From the NCBI RefSeq assembly GCF_013170825.1, contig NZ_CP033365.1, forward strand, positions 2,988,001-3,052,000: 64,000 bases of DNA, given 5' to 3'. Below are positions 24,123-33,923 of the stretch, one piece after another. The stretch is from Mesorhizobium sp. NZP2298. GTDB taxonomy: Bacteria > Pseudomonadota > Alphaproteobacteria > Rhizobiales > Rhizobiaceae. Within the stretch, counting starts at the first letter, position 1; each line of letters starts with the position of its first letter. A program made the translations under genes and the position numbers. A model generated the notes under the pieces. That model had not been told where the DNA came from. It ran no database searches and saw only the letters and a program-made list of their open reading frames with translations.

Positions 24123-24215
24123 ATGAAGAAGACCTACGAAAAGCCGGTGCTCGTGAAGCGCGAGCAGCTTTCCCGCGTCACCGCGGCCAGTGTGGCATCG
24201 GGAAAGCCCGTCTAA
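24123..24215 (+). CDS. Lasso-leader-like RiPP precursor-type peptide (copy A)
   Basis: A 30-aa frame with AAGGGG before the ATG reads MKKTYEKPVLVKREQLSRVT then AASVASGKPV. Tyr5, Pro8, Leu10 and Thr20 fit the lasso leader motif YxxPxLxxxGxxxxxT, except that Glu replaces Gly at position 14. The tail after VTA is only 9 residues and has no Asp/Glu to close a macrolactam ring, so it is not a lasso substrate by known rules. Three related peptides lie elsewhere in the window (36379, 62193, 62392). No lasso B/C enzyme is next to it; the acyltransferase gene is divergent. A strong terminator follows at 24300. The function is unknown; its conservation among the four supports a real peptide. Confidence 0.72.
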   Translation: MKKTYEKPVLVKREQLSRVTAASVASGKPV

Positions 24216-24299
24216 GCCGGCTGGTTTCGCCGCTCGCAGGCGGGCGGCGAGGCGGACCGTTGTCGGGCACCTCGACTGTTCGACAGCCCACCATCACAA

Positions 24300-24328
24300 A
24301 ACAGCCCCGCGAACGGGGCTGTTTTTTT
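24300..24328. terminator. Rho-independent terminator (usable in both directions)
   Basis: AACAGCCCC and GGGGCTGTT form a 9-bp stem with a 6-nt loop, followed by a run of seven T on the plus strand. It closes the copy A peptide transcript. The A-run on the other flank also makes it a terminator for the minus-strand secreted-protein gene at 24347. Confidence 0.85.
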
Positions 24329-24346
24329 AACGGAGGGCAAACGCTA

Positions 24347-24649
24347 TCAGCTGCCGCCGTTCAATTTCACGCTGCTGCAGAATTCCGGATGGGAGTTGGC
24401 GGGAGTGGCGTTCTTGGCCTCGTCCGCACAAGCCGTCTTCATCGAAGCCTGGTCGTCCGGCGTCAGCGCCTTCCAGGCTTTGACGAAATCGTCATTGCCG
24501 CGCAGCGTCTTCATGCTGGAATCGGTGTAGAAGGGCTGCATCTTGGCCGGATCGTCGAGAGCGGATGTGCCGGTGCTGCCGCCCGCGAGAGCAGAGCCGG
24601 CGGCCATTGAAAGCGCCACGGCGCCAAGACAGATCATCTTGATATTCAT
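24347..24649 (-). CDS. Small secreted protein of unknown function
   Basis: The 100-aa precursor has a strong signal peptide (MNIKMICLGAVALSMAAGSA, cleavage near LAGG). The mature part is acidic to neutral and helical, with two Cys near residues 74 and 91 (one before DEAKNATPANSHPEF). The two Cys could form a disulfide in the periplasm. No family is recognised. A GGAAGGATCC-like ribosome site sits before the ATG and the terminator at 24300 closes the gene. Confidence 0.65.
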   Translation of the reverse strand: MNIKMICLGAVALSMAAGSALAGGSTGTSALDDPAKMQPFYTDSSMKTLRGNDDFVKAWKALTPDDQASMKTACADEAKNATPANSHPEFCSSVKLNGGS

Positions 24650-25152
24650 GATAGGATCCTTCCCTGTTGCTTTGTGACCGTCGAAGCAACGATCAAGGTC
24701 ATAACGGAAGGATTTGGATAAAAGTTCCGGTTTCCAGCGCGAAATGGCGCTCGATTTTCCAAAATATATCTGAAAAATCTTGAAACTTTTCTGGATTTTG
24801 TCGTAATCCAGGATGAAAGCTCTTTTGTTGCATCAGCAATCCCACTGCCGACGCGAAACACGGGCGGCATGGGCGGGCCGGACGCGGCAGCATCCGGCCA
24901 ATTTCAGAATTTCCCGGCCCCGTGATTGTTCCGTGCCGGCCGCCGAAAAAGGCCCCACCGGCAGGGCCAGCGGGGCATTGATCGGAGGTCTGCTACCGCC
25001 CGGGGGCGATCCCTGGAGCAACGAGAACGGCTTGCGAAAAGTTTCACGACCCTGGGCGCGGCTGTTGCCGTGGGTGGCCGGGATCGACCGGCTCCCGACC
25101 CGCCCCTGAGGCCGGCCTGTCGCGCGGCGCCGCGCTGCGATATTCTCTGGCG
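24650..25152. other. 503-bp intergenic region without recognisable gene
   Basis: The first 150 bp are AT-rich for this genome (about 24690-24830, with TTTGGATAAAAG and TCCAAAATATATC) and probably hold the promoter of the minus-strand gene at 24347. The remainder is GC-rich. Frames here have no family features. I see no repeat or RNA. Confidence 0.5.
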
Positions 25153-26229
25153 ATGAAACTCGGCCAGAGCATAGGGTTCTGTACCTCCGCCGACGGCACG
25201 CGCATCGCCGTCGCCTCATGCGGGAAGGGCGAGGTGATCGTGCGGGCGGCGCACTGGATGAGCCATGTCGACTATGATCTGGAAAGCCCCATCTGGCGGC
25301 CATGGCTGCAGGCGCTATCGGCCCGCAACCGGTTCGTGCGCTACGATCCGCGCGGCTGCGGCCTGTCGGACCGCCATGTCGCCGATCTCTCGATCGAAGC
25401 GTGGCACGCCGACCTCGACGCGGTGACGGCAACCATCGAGGAGCCAAGATTCGTCCTGCTCGGCCTGTCACAGGGCGGCGCGCTCAGCATTGCGTACGCG
25501 CTGAGGCATCCCGAGCGTGTGTCGCATCTTGTGCTTTTGAACGCTTACGGCCAGGGCGGGCGGGTGCGGGCCAAGACCGAGGCCGAACGGTTGGAAGCGG
25601 AAACGCTGGTCAATTTTGTCCGTATCGGCTGGGGACGCGAAAACCCGGCGTTCTGCCGGTTCTTCACCAATTTGTTCATCCCCGACGGGACGCCCGAACA
25701 GCATCGCTGGTGGGGTGACCTCGAACGCGTGACGGCAACCGCCGACGTCGCCGCGCAGCTGCTCTCGCACATGCAGGGGATCGACGTGCTGGACCTTGCG
25801 GCCCGGCTGCGCGTCCCGACGCTGATCGCGCATAGCCGAGGCGACATGCGGGTGCCGTTCGACGAAGGCTGCAAGCTTGCCGCGGCGATCCCCGGCGCAC
25901 GCTTCGTGCCGCTTGAAAGCAAGAATCACGTGCTGTTGCCGGACGAACCGGCCTGGGCCGTGTTCCAGGACGAACTGGCCGCCTTCCTCGGGCGAGAGCG
26001 GCCCAAGCAGCCACAAATCATCCGCGAGGCCGGCCTGACAGCCGCCGAGACGGCGCTGCTGGAACTGGTCGCGGAGGGGCTCGACAACCGAGCGATCGCC
26101 GAACGCCTCGGCAAGAGCGTCAAGACCGTGCGCAACCAGCTGTCGGCGATCTTCAGCAAGCTTGGCGTGCACAGCCGATCGCAGGCGATCGTCATGGCCC
26201 TGTCGGGCATGGGCCGGACGCCATCGTGA
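25153..26229 (+). CDS. Alpha/beta hydrolase with C-terminal LuxR-type HTH domain
   Basis: The 358-aa protein fuses a hydrolase-like domain (about 15-275: RFVRYDPRGCGLSDR, nucleophile elbow GLSQGG with Ser about 118, a late acid PTLIAHSRGDMRVPFDEG and a His in ESKNHVLLPDEP) to a LuxR helix-turn-helix (about 290-350: LTAAETALLELVAEGLDNRA, then KSVKTVRNQLSAIFSKLGVH). The LuxR half should bind DNA, while the hydrolase half likely senses or converts a small ligand. Its end is followed by an 8-bp inverted repeat and, 202 bp on, by a methyltransferase gene that may be its target. Confidence 0.88.
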   Translation: MKLGQSIGFCTSADGTRIAVASCGKGEVIVRAAHWMSHVDYDLESPIWRPWLQALSARNRFVRYDPRGCGLSDRHVADLSIEAWHADLDAVTATIEEPRFVLLGLSQGGALSIAYALRHPERVSHLVLLNAYGQGGRVRAKTEAERLEAETLVNFVRIGWGRENPAFCRFFTNLFIPDGTPEQHRWWGDLERVTATADVAAQLLSHMQGIDVLDLAARLRVPTLIAHSRGDMRVPFDEGCKLAAAIPGARFVPLESKNHVLLPDEPAWAVFQDELAAFLGRERPKQPQIIREAGLTAAETALLELVAEGLDNRAIAERLGKSVKTVRNQLSAIFSKLGVHSRSQAIVMALSGMGRTPS

Positions 26230-26232
26230 CAT

Positions 26233-26252
26233 TGTCCGGCAAGGGCCGGACA
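26233..26252. promoter_or_regulatory. Inverted repeat TGTCCGGC-N4-GCCGGACA
   Basis: A perfect 8-bp dyad lies 3 bp after the stop of the LuxR-fusion gene and 180 bp before the methyltransferase start. It lacks a U-tract, so it could be a weak terminator, or an operator for the LuxR-type regulator. Confidence 0.4.
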
Positions 26253-26431
26253 TTTGGGGCGGATCGACAGCGCATCGGTCGCCGAGGCGGGGGCGAAGGC
26301 GGGACATCTGTCCCTCGATGGCCGCGATTTTCCTGGCCGCGCGGGACCGCCGTATCATGCCAAGGGCCATTGCGGGGTCTATCCCCTCGATCGGCGGCGC
26401 GACAAGGCGCCGTTCGACAGGGGAAACCGAC

Positions 26432-27481
26432 ATGACGCAACTCAATGAAGCAACGCTCAATGAACTGGTTGGCCGCATCCTTGGCGACCTTGGCGGCGCG
26501 GTCAGCGTGCCGCTGGTGCGCATCGGCGACGCGCTCGGCCTGTACAAGACGCTGAAGGAGATCGGCCCGGCAAGTGCCGACCAGCTCGCCGACGCGGCGG
26601 GCTGCTCGCCCCGCTATGTCAGGGAATGGCTCTCGGCGCAGGCGGCCTCCGGCTACGTGCATTATGAGCAGGGGCGGTTCTCGCTGACGCCGGAGCAGTC
26701 CTTCGTTTTTGCCGAGCCCGACAGCCCGGTCAATCTGATCGGCGGGTTCGATACCGCGGCCGCGATGGTCGAGAACCAGCCCAAGGTGCAGGCGGCCTTC
26801 AAGACCGGGCGCGGCGTTGCCTGGGGCGATCAGGCAGGCTGCCTGTTCTGCGCGGTCGCACGCCTGTTCCGGCCGGGTTACGTCAATGCCCTCGTGCAGG
26901 ATTGGCTGCCGGCGCTGGACGGGGTGGTCGACAGGCTTAAGGCGGGCGCTGTCGTGGCCGATGTCGGCTGCGGGCACGGGCTGTCGACGATCCTGATGGC
27001 GCAGGCGTTCCCGGCCTCGCGGTTCACCGGTTATGATTTCCATCCGGCCTCGATTGCCGCCGCGACCGCGCATGCCCGCTCGCACGGGCTGGCCAACCTC
27101 ACTTTCGAGGTCGGCCGGGCGCAGGATTTCGGCGGCAGCGGCTTCGACCTCATCACCTGCTTCGACTGCCTGCACGATATGGGCGATCCGAAGGCCGCGG
27201 CGGCGCATATCCGCCAGGCGCTGAAGCAAGGCGGCACCTGGATGGTGGTCGAGCCGATGGCCGGCAACACGCTGGAGGAAAACATCAATCCGGTCGGAAG
27301 GCTCTACTACGCGGCCTCGACGATGATCTGCGTGCCGACCTCGCTGGCGCAGGAGACGGGGCTCGCGCTCGGCGCCCAGGCCGGAGAGACCCGCCTTGCG
27401 GAGGTCATCCGGTCAGGTGGCTTTTCGCGTGTCCGGCGCGCCGCCCAGACGCCGCTCAACATGGTGCTCGAAGCGACCTGA
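26432..27481 (+). CDS. Class I SAM-dependent methyltransferase with winged-helix N-terminus
   Basis: The 349-aa protein begins at ATG 26432 (MTQLNEATLNELVGRILGDL). Residues 1-85 form an O-methyltransferase-like winged-helix dimerisation unit (ADQLADAAGCSPRYVREWLS, GYVHYEQGRFSLTPE). The Rossmann part starts with VVADVGCGHGLSTILMAQAF (motif I, about 170-190), then ITCFDCLHDMGDP and WMVVEPMAGN. It transfers methyl from SAM to a small molecule or protein; the target is unknown. A longer frame from 26162 would run through the LuxR-fusion gene. It is preceded by that regulator, so the two may form a regulatory pair. Confidence 0.88.
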   Translation: MTQLNEATLNELVGRILGDLGGAVSVPLVRIGDALGLYKTLKEIGPASADQLADAAGCSPRYVREWLSAQAASGYVHYEQGRFSLTPEQSFVFAEPDSPVNLIGGFDTAAAMVENQPKVQAAFKTGRGVAWGDQAGCLFCAVARLFRPGYVNALVQDWLPALDGVVDRLKAGAVVADVGCGHGLSTILMAQAFPASRFTGYDFHPASIAAATAHARSHGLANLTFEVGRAQDFGGSGFDLITCFDCLHDMGDPKAAAAHIRQALKQGGTWMVVEPMAGNTLEENINPVGRLYYAASTMICVPTSLAQETGLALGAQAGETRLAEVIRSGGFSRVRRAAQTPLNMVLEAT

Positions 27482-27555
27482 CAGACCGAAATCCGCACCG
27501 CTTTCGCGGCGAGGGGTAAAGGCCGGTTCGAGCTGTTGTTCGAGCCGGCCTGGCC

Positions 27556-27599
27556 GCGCTTTTCCCGGGAAAACCGTCTCACACTCTTCCTGGAATTGG
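27556..27599. repeat. Mesorhizobial CTTTCCCGGGAAA repeat, copy 1
   Basis: CGCTTTTCCCGGGAAAACCG is followed by TCACACTCTTCCTGGAATTG. A close copy lies at 28399-28440. Each copy sits at the 3' end of a minus-strand regulator gene. Confidence 0.55.
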
Positions 27600-27600
27600 C

Positions 27601-28278
27601 CTAGCCGGCGTCGTTGCCCGCCGGCGCCGCCTCGATCTCCTGGAGATAGAACGTCTTGCTCGGCTGCAAATGGTCGACGCAGAGCTGCGCCAGCACCCAA
27701 TTGTCCCTGCGTTTCAGTGCCTCGATCATCATCGTGTGGTGCTGGCGCGAGACGTCGAGCTTTTCCCGGTCGGCCAGCGAATTGGCCCGCACGGGCAGGC
27801 TGAGGCGCATGTAATGCTCGATCGAGGAGACGAGATAGGCGTTGCCGCAGGCCGAGAACATTGTGAGATGGAAACGGTCATTGGCCTCGTGGATACCTCT
27901 GAGGTAGCCGTTGTCGACATGGCTGCTGTAAGTGCGGTGGATGTCGGTCAATTGCGCGATCAGTTCATCGCTGACCGGCAGCGGGATCATCAGCGCCGCC
28001 TGGCGCTGCAGCATTTCGCGCACTTCATAGATCTGCCGCACCTCCTCGGGCGAGAGCCGGCGCACCATGGCGCCCTTGTTGCGCTCGCGCGTGACGATGC
28101 CGAGTTTTTCCAGCTGGTAGAGCGCCTGGCGGATGGTGTGGCGTGAAACCGGGAAGCGGGCGAGGAGCACATCCTCGACCAGGCGCGTGCCGGGCGCCAG
28201 CCTGCCGAAGATGATGTCCTCCTCCAGCGCGTGCACCGTGTCGGCTTCCTTGCCGCCATAGTCGAAGCCGTTGAGCAT
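27601..28278 (-). CDS. GntR family regulator (FadR/FCD type)
   Basis: The 225-aa protein has an N-terminal GntR winged helix (ALEEDIIFGRLAPGTRLVED, RFPVSRHTIRQALYQLEKLG, then VTRERNKGAMVRRLS) and an all-helical FCD effector domain (about 90-210) with the metal-type pattern HEANDRFHLTMF and a late HHTMMIEALKRRD. It represses or activates genes for organic-acid or amino-acid use. No target operon is obvious beside it: the methyltransferase ends 120 bp away and is convergent. So the regulon is elsewhere. Confidence 0.9.
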   Translation of the reverse strand: MLNGFDYGGKEADTVHALEEDIIFGRLAPGTRLVEDVLLARFPVSRHTIRQALYQLEKLGIVTRERNKGAMVRRLSPEEVRQIYEVREMLQRQAALMIPLPVSDELIAQLTDIHRTYSSHVDNGYLRGIHEANDRFHLTMFSACGNAYLVSSIEHYMRLSLPVRANSLADREKLDVSRQHHTMMIEALKRRDNWVLAQLCVDHLQPSKTFYLQEIEAAPAGNDAG

Positions 28279-28398
28279 CGCGAATCCTTGTCGTTCCCGG
28301 CGCCTTGTCTGGCGGGGATGTCATTCTAGGCGGTTCATCGTTTTACGGAAACGCCGAACCGATCTGTCTTGCTTGACGCGATTTCCCTGGGGAAGCGC

Positions 28399-28440
28399 AC
28401 GCTTTCCCGGGAAACCGCTTCACACTTCTTCAGGAATTGC
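28399..28440. repeat. Mesorhizobial CTTTCCCGGGAAA repeat, copy 2
   Basis: CACGCTTTCCCGGGAAACCG is followed by TTCACACTTCTTCAGGAATT. It overlaps the stop codon of the XRE-like gene at 28430, so the last codons of that gene are repeat-derived. Confidence 0.55.
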
Positions 28441-29173
28441 GTTCGCGCACAAGGCTGACCACGAGCCTGTCAAGCAGCGGGTCGTCCAGGCTGACAGGCT
28501 GGCACATCCGCAGCGTCTGCCTGAGGCTGAGCCCGCCGACTGCCTGGCGCATTATGACCGAGACGCAGGCCGGTCCGGATCCGGTCAGAACGAAGGCATT
28601 GCCGATCAGGACCGGTTCCGAGAACGGCGCCCATTGCACGGCCATCACCGACGGCTCCCTGGTCTGGCGCCGGTTGATGCCGGCGAAATAGATCCAGTTC
28701 AGCCGCGAGATCGCCACGCCATAGTGCCAGCCGGGCACGCGCGCTCCGCCCTGGCGGTGGCCTTCGGCCCATCGGGTCACGCGCCTGAAAGTCACGCGCT
28801 CGGCCTCGCGCCGCACGAAGGTGACCGACCGCATGACAAGGTCGGGGCGGTCCGGAACCGCGAAGTAGGTGAAATAGGTGCCGCTGGCGATGGCGGGGGA
28901 CGGGCCGCGCACCATGTTCTCGTAAAGGATCTGGTGGATGGGCGACAGGCCCGCGTCCGCGGGCGCTTCCGGCGCGCGGTACAATTCATCCTCGTCGATC
29001 CGGAAATAGTCGCAGATCAGCTTGGCCGTCGCCCGGTTGGGCATGCTCTTGCCTTGCAAATAGCGCTCGAACTGCGTGCGGTTCATGTTCAGTCCGCGGC
29101 ATACGGCGGCCACCGACGCATGGCTGCTCACCAGCCGTCGGAGATTCCTGGCAAGATTCCCGCGGATTGGCAC
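28430..29173 (-). CDS. XRE-like helix-turn-helix protein of unknown effector domain
   Basis: The 247-aa protein has an N-terminal Cro/CI-like HTH (NLARNLRRLVSSHASVAAVC, then NMNRTQFERYLQGKSMPN and AKLICDYFRIDEDELYR). The remainder (about 80-245) is mixed beta with a YFTYFAVPDRPD strand, WHYGVAISRLNWIYFAG and a GNAFVLTGSGPACVSV segment, resembling no sensor domain that I can name. It is probably a transcription factor. The last residues are encoded by a repeat element. The start is near a GC-poor upstream region (29174-29230). Confidence 0.75.
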   Translation of the reverse strand: MPIRGNLARNLRRLVSSHASVAAVCRGLNMNRTQFERYLQGKSMPNRATAKLICDYFRIDEDELYRAPEAPADAGLSPIHQILYENMVRGPSPAIASGTYFTYFAVPDRPDLVMRSVTFVRREAERVTFRRVTRWAEGHRQGGARVPGWHYGVAISRLNWIYFAGINRRQTREPSVMAVQWAPFSEPVLIGNAFVLTGSGPACVSVIMRQAVGGLSLRQTLRMCQPVSLDDPLLDRLVVSLVRERNS

Positions 29174-29363
29174 GACACCGCCTCTCGACAGCTGTCCGGA
29201 TCGCTATCCAAGAAATTGCTTATATTTCGTCAATCTCTCACACCATCGCGCTGACGCGAATGGGACCTTTGGCCAATAAGGCCCTTGCACTGTTCGACGG
29301 CTGCCCTGGCCCGGCACTGTCAAATGGGGCCCGCGCCGTGCCCTCGGGGATCGCGCGCGGCAC

Positions 29364-29552
29364 CTATTTCTCTGACGCTGCCCGTTCGAGGACGGCAATG
29401 CGTCTGTCGGTCTCAACCTGCGCGACCTGCATCAGCGTATCGATCTCGATCATGGCTTCGACATGGTGCGCATCGATGACCGCCTTTCGCGCGAGGGTCA
29501 AAAATCCCCTGACGATCCGCAAGGTCTCGACAACGCTGGGTTGGTTTGACAC
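29364..29552 (-). CDS. Small helical hypothetical protein
   Basis: A 62-aa frame starts at GTG 29552, 7 nt after a perfect AGGAGG. The ATG six bases upstream is too close to that site to be used. The product (MSNQPSVVETLRIVRGFLTL, then ARKAVIDAHHVEAMIEID and TLMQVAQVETDRRIAVLE) is helical and likely soluble. No family is recognised. The strong ribosome site makes it credible. Confidence 0.5.
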   Translation of the reverse strand: MSNQPSVVETLRIVRGFLTLARKAVIDAHHVEAMIEIDTLMQVAQVETDRRIAVLERAASEK

Positions 29553-29721
29553 GGGCATCCCTCCTCAGGCTACAACCACCAAGTGGTTGCAACGTTCCCC
29601 ATGATGAATTGACTCGCCATTGCTGCATGGAGGCGTACAGTCCCCCGGTCGTCCGCCTTTCACGGCATCCGGACGCTTGGAAGCCAACTCAGGTGCTCCC
29701 GCCACCAATGCGGAGGCTAAA

Positions 29722-29916
29722 ATGGCTGACTACCATTCAAGCAAGAATATATCCGCCCAGGACTGCGAGATTATTCGCGGTGCCTTCAGGAAATCGGTCG
29801 TGGAAAATCGCATTGCCGAACAGGAATGGCGAATGCACGCCGAGGAGCTGGCGCGCGAATTGACCGACATTGACGAGATCGACCCGGACGTTCTGGACTG
29901 GATTGTGGCCAAGTAG
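29722..29916 (+). CDS. Small hypothetical protein
   Basis: This 64-aa frame starts at 29722 after GGAGG at 6 nt. MADYHSSKNISAQDCEIIRG is followed by a helix AFRKSVVENRIAEQEWRMHA and an acidic end LTDIDEIDPDVLDWIVAK. It is soluble, with a likely three-helix arrangement. I recognise no domain. The upstream AT-rich leader (29700-29720) is consistent with expression. Confidence 0.5.
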   Translation: MADYHSSKNISAQDCEIIRGAFRKSVVENRIAEQEWRMHAEELARELTDIDEIDPDVLDWIVAK

Positions 29917-29950
29917 GCTTTGCCGTCCGCCGAAGAGGACCCGCACGGCG

Positions 29951-30157
29951 TCAGTCGACGTCGCTGACTTTCGGTGTGGCTTTGCGGGCGGCGGTCCTGG
30001 GCTTGGAGCCGGCGGATTCTGCTGGAGTTGGTTCGTCGGAAGAGAGCCGCTGTGCCCGCAGCCGAGCGGTCTTGGCCTCACGCGCCTGACGTTCTCCGGC
30101 AATGATGGATCGAGACTCGCGGGTGGCGCGTTCAATCCGGTTCTTGTCCTGCGGCAT
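29951..30157 (-). CDS. Small basic rhizobial MPQDKN-type protein
   Basis: The 68-aa protein begins MPQDKNRIERATRESRSIIA and continues GERQAREAKTARLRAQRLSS with a basic Ala/Pro tail ending PKVSDVD. It resembles short, highly charged helical proteins widely present in rhizobia and of unknown role; some bind nucleic acids. The start at 30157 is the only ATG that leaves this conserved N-terminus. The longer frame to 30358 is a shadow of the opposite iron-permease gene. Confidence 0.6.
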   Translation of the reverse strand: MPQDKNRIERATRESRSIIAGERQAREAKTARLRAQRLSSDEPTPAESAGSKPRTAARKATPKVSDVD

Positions 30158-30311
30158 TCGGCCCAAGGAATTCTCCTTCGATTGGCAGCAGAATGCGCGC
30201 CAGGAGAAAATGTTCCGACGGGGATGGGACGAAAACGAACTCATTGCCCGGAACCGGGAGTCGACGGGGAAGTTGTGGCAAAGCTCCTTCAACCCTTTCG
30301 AAAGCCGCTCC

Positions 30312-30695
30312 ATGGAAAAAACGTTCAACCGCATGGCCGGCGCGGTCGCCCGCGCCACCGGCAGACCTTCGGCCTTCGCCCTGTGCCTGACATCGGTGTT
30401 GATCTGGGCGGCGACCGGTCCGGTCTTTCACTATTCCGAGACCTGGCAGCTCATCATCAACACCGGAACCACGATCATCACGTTCCTGATGGTCTTTCTC
30501 ATCCAGAACACACAGAACCGGGATGGTGCGGCCATCCAGGCCAAGCTGGACGAACTCATCCGGTCCGGTCTGGGCAAGAATGACTTTATCGGGATCGAGC
30601 ATCTCACGGAGAGGGAGGTGGAGGAATTTCGCTCCGCCTGCGAGCGGGCCAAGACGGCGAACGCGGAAAAGGCGGAAAAGGCGGAAAAGGCCTAG
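30312..30695 (+). CDS. Low-affinity iron permease family protein, copy 1
   Basis: The 127-aa protein has two membrane helices (FALCLTSVLIWAATGPVF and IINTGTTIITFLMVFLIQN) and the family's cytosolic tail NRDGAAIQAKLDELIRSG followed by IGIEHLTEREVEEF. It matches the low-affinity iron permease (Fet4-like) small-protein family of bacteria; transport is not proven for such short copies. It is convergent with a second family member, and the two share four bases at their ends. The C-terminus is a repeat KAEKAEKAEKA. Confidence 0.72.
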   Translation: MEKTFNRMAGAVARATGRPSAFALCLTSVLIWAATGPVFHYSETWQLIINTGTTIITFLMVFLIQNTQNRDGAAIQAKLDELIRSGLGKNDFIGIEHLTEREVEEFRSACERAKTANAEKAEKAEKA

Positions 30696-31072
30696 CCTCC
30701 TTGAGCCTCGCGTGGGGGCGCGGCCGTGGCCCGGCTCTCTATTTCCTTCAGCTCTGCATCGATGGCCGCGGGCGAAGCGTGTTCAAGCCCCACCACCTCG
30801 TTGCGGGCGGCGTCCAGGGCGACGATTATCTCGTTGAGCTTCGCCTGCATGGCCGAGGTGTCGCGGTAGTTCTGGATCAGGACCACGCCTGTCAGGCACA
30901 TCGCTGAAATGGATATGATGTAGGTTCCGAGCGTCGCGCTGGTGAGCAGTGCGCAGACGAGCGCGGCGGCCAGCATCACGTAGAAGCCCGGCGGCTTGGA
31001 GAAGAACTCGGCGAGGGCATAGAGAGGTCTGTCCACCCAAATCTCCGATTGAGGATGCAAGGAGCCCGCCAT
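30692..31072 (-). CDS. Low-affinity iron permease family protein, copy 2
   Basis: The 126-aa protein (start MAGSLHPQSEIWVDRPLYAL) also has two membrane helices (GFYVMLAAALVCALLTSATL and TYIISISAMCLTGVVLIQNY) and then AMQAKLNEIIVALDAARNEV-VGLEHAS, the same pattern as the convergent neighbour. Residues RDTSAMQAKLNEII align with NRDGAAIQAKLDELI of copy 1. The paralogues face each other tail to tail with overlapping ends. An alternative TTG start at 31108 would add 12 residues. They are probably involved in metal or ion movement, but unproven. Confidence 0.7.
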   Translation of the reverse strand: MAGSLHPQSEIWVDRPLYALAEFFSKPPGFYVMLAAALVCALLTSATLGTYIISISAMCLTGVVLIQNYRDTSAMQAKLNEIIVALDAARNEVVGLEHASPAAIDAELKEIESRATAAPPREAQGG

Positions 31073-31180
31073 GCCGATGAGGGCGGCGGGCTCCTTGCCG
31101 ATCGGCAAGCGGCCGATCGGACTGACTGATGTAATGTCCGGGAAAGAAGCCGGTTCCAGCTGATGTCACTAAGATCGGCT

Positions 31181-33289
<2,109 letters not shown>

Positions 33290-33387
33290 GACTGAAGTCC
33301 TCGAGGGGTCAATGCGCGGGCTGCGCTGGTTCCTCAATCTCTGGCAGGGCAATGTGTTCCCTGCCGATTTCAAATCCGGACGTAAAG

Positions 33388-33414
33388 AAGGCCGCCGGTT
33401 GGTACGGCGGCCTT
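33388..33414 (-). terminator. Terminator of the CsbD gene
   Basis: AAGGCCGCC and GGCGGCCTT form a 9-bp stem with a 9-nt loop, followed on the minus strand by TCTTTACG. It ends the csbD transcript and lies before the catalase promoter region. Confidence 0.7.
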
Positions 33415-33440
33415 CAGGTGCTTCAAGAGCGAAGAAGCCC

Positions 33441-33656
33441 TCAGAGGTTCTTGTTGATCGCGGCGGCGGTCTTGTTGGTCGCGTCCTTGACCGCGGACTT
33501 GGCGTCGCCGACGGCCTTCTGGACCTTGCCCTTGGCTTCCTGTGCCGCGCCTTCGGCGCGCAGGCGATCATTGCCGACGGCCTTGCCGACACCTTCCTTG
33601 GCCTTGCCTACAGCCTGATTGGCGAGACCCGAGGCCTTGTCACTGGTGCTTCCCAT
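33441..33656 (-). CDS. CsbD family stress protein
   Basis: The 71-aa protein is Ala/Lys/Gly-rich and helical: [20 protein letters not shown], then [20 protein letters not shown] and [17 protein letters not shown], as in CsbD-like proteins that are strongly induced by general stress. The biochemical role of the family is unclear. It is upstream of the catalase gene on the same strand but has its own terminator. AGGAACA precedes the start at 33656. Confidence 0.88.
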   Translation of the reverse strand: MGSTSDKASGLANQAVGKAKEGVGKAVGNDRLRAEGAAQEAKGKVQKAVGDAKSAVKDATNKTAAAINKNL

Positions 33657-33767
33657 GGAATGTTCCTTTTTGCGAATTGTCTGCCTGACCGGCGAGGACC
33701 AACGTCGCTTTGTCGGGAAGGTTCCGCATGCCGTGCTCCACATGCCATGGAGAGCGCGGCAAACGAA

Positions 33768-33802
33768 AAGGCCCGCCACCGACGCGAGGGGTGACGGGCC
33801 TT
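33768..33802 (-). terminator. Terminator-like hairpin with U-run on minus strand
   Basis: AAGGCCCG...CGGGCCTT encloses a CACC/GGTG extension, with TTTTCGTTT after it on the minus strand. No coding gene ends here, so it would close an unannotated minus-strand transcript from the stretch 33803-33923. Confidence 0.55.
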
Positions 33803-33923
33803 CTGGAGTAGACCGGGCGTCCCACCGCCCGGCCGTTTGCAAAACCTGTCAGCGGGACGATCGTTCCATCGTGACGAAAAGCCCGTCTTCCGCGACGCAT
33901 GCGGGCGGCCTTGATCGCCAGAT

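Noticed and set aside
21841..24126. Open frame of 761 codons on the plus strand
   Set aside because: It lies antisense to the acyltransferase gene, is dominated by Arg/Gly/Gln low-complexity residues and has no domain; it is a GC-rich shadow.
24833..25471. Minus-strand 212-codon frame in the 24.65-25.15 kb gap
   Set aside because: It is Arg-rich, runs antisense into the LuxR-fusion gene and shows no ribosome site or family pattern.
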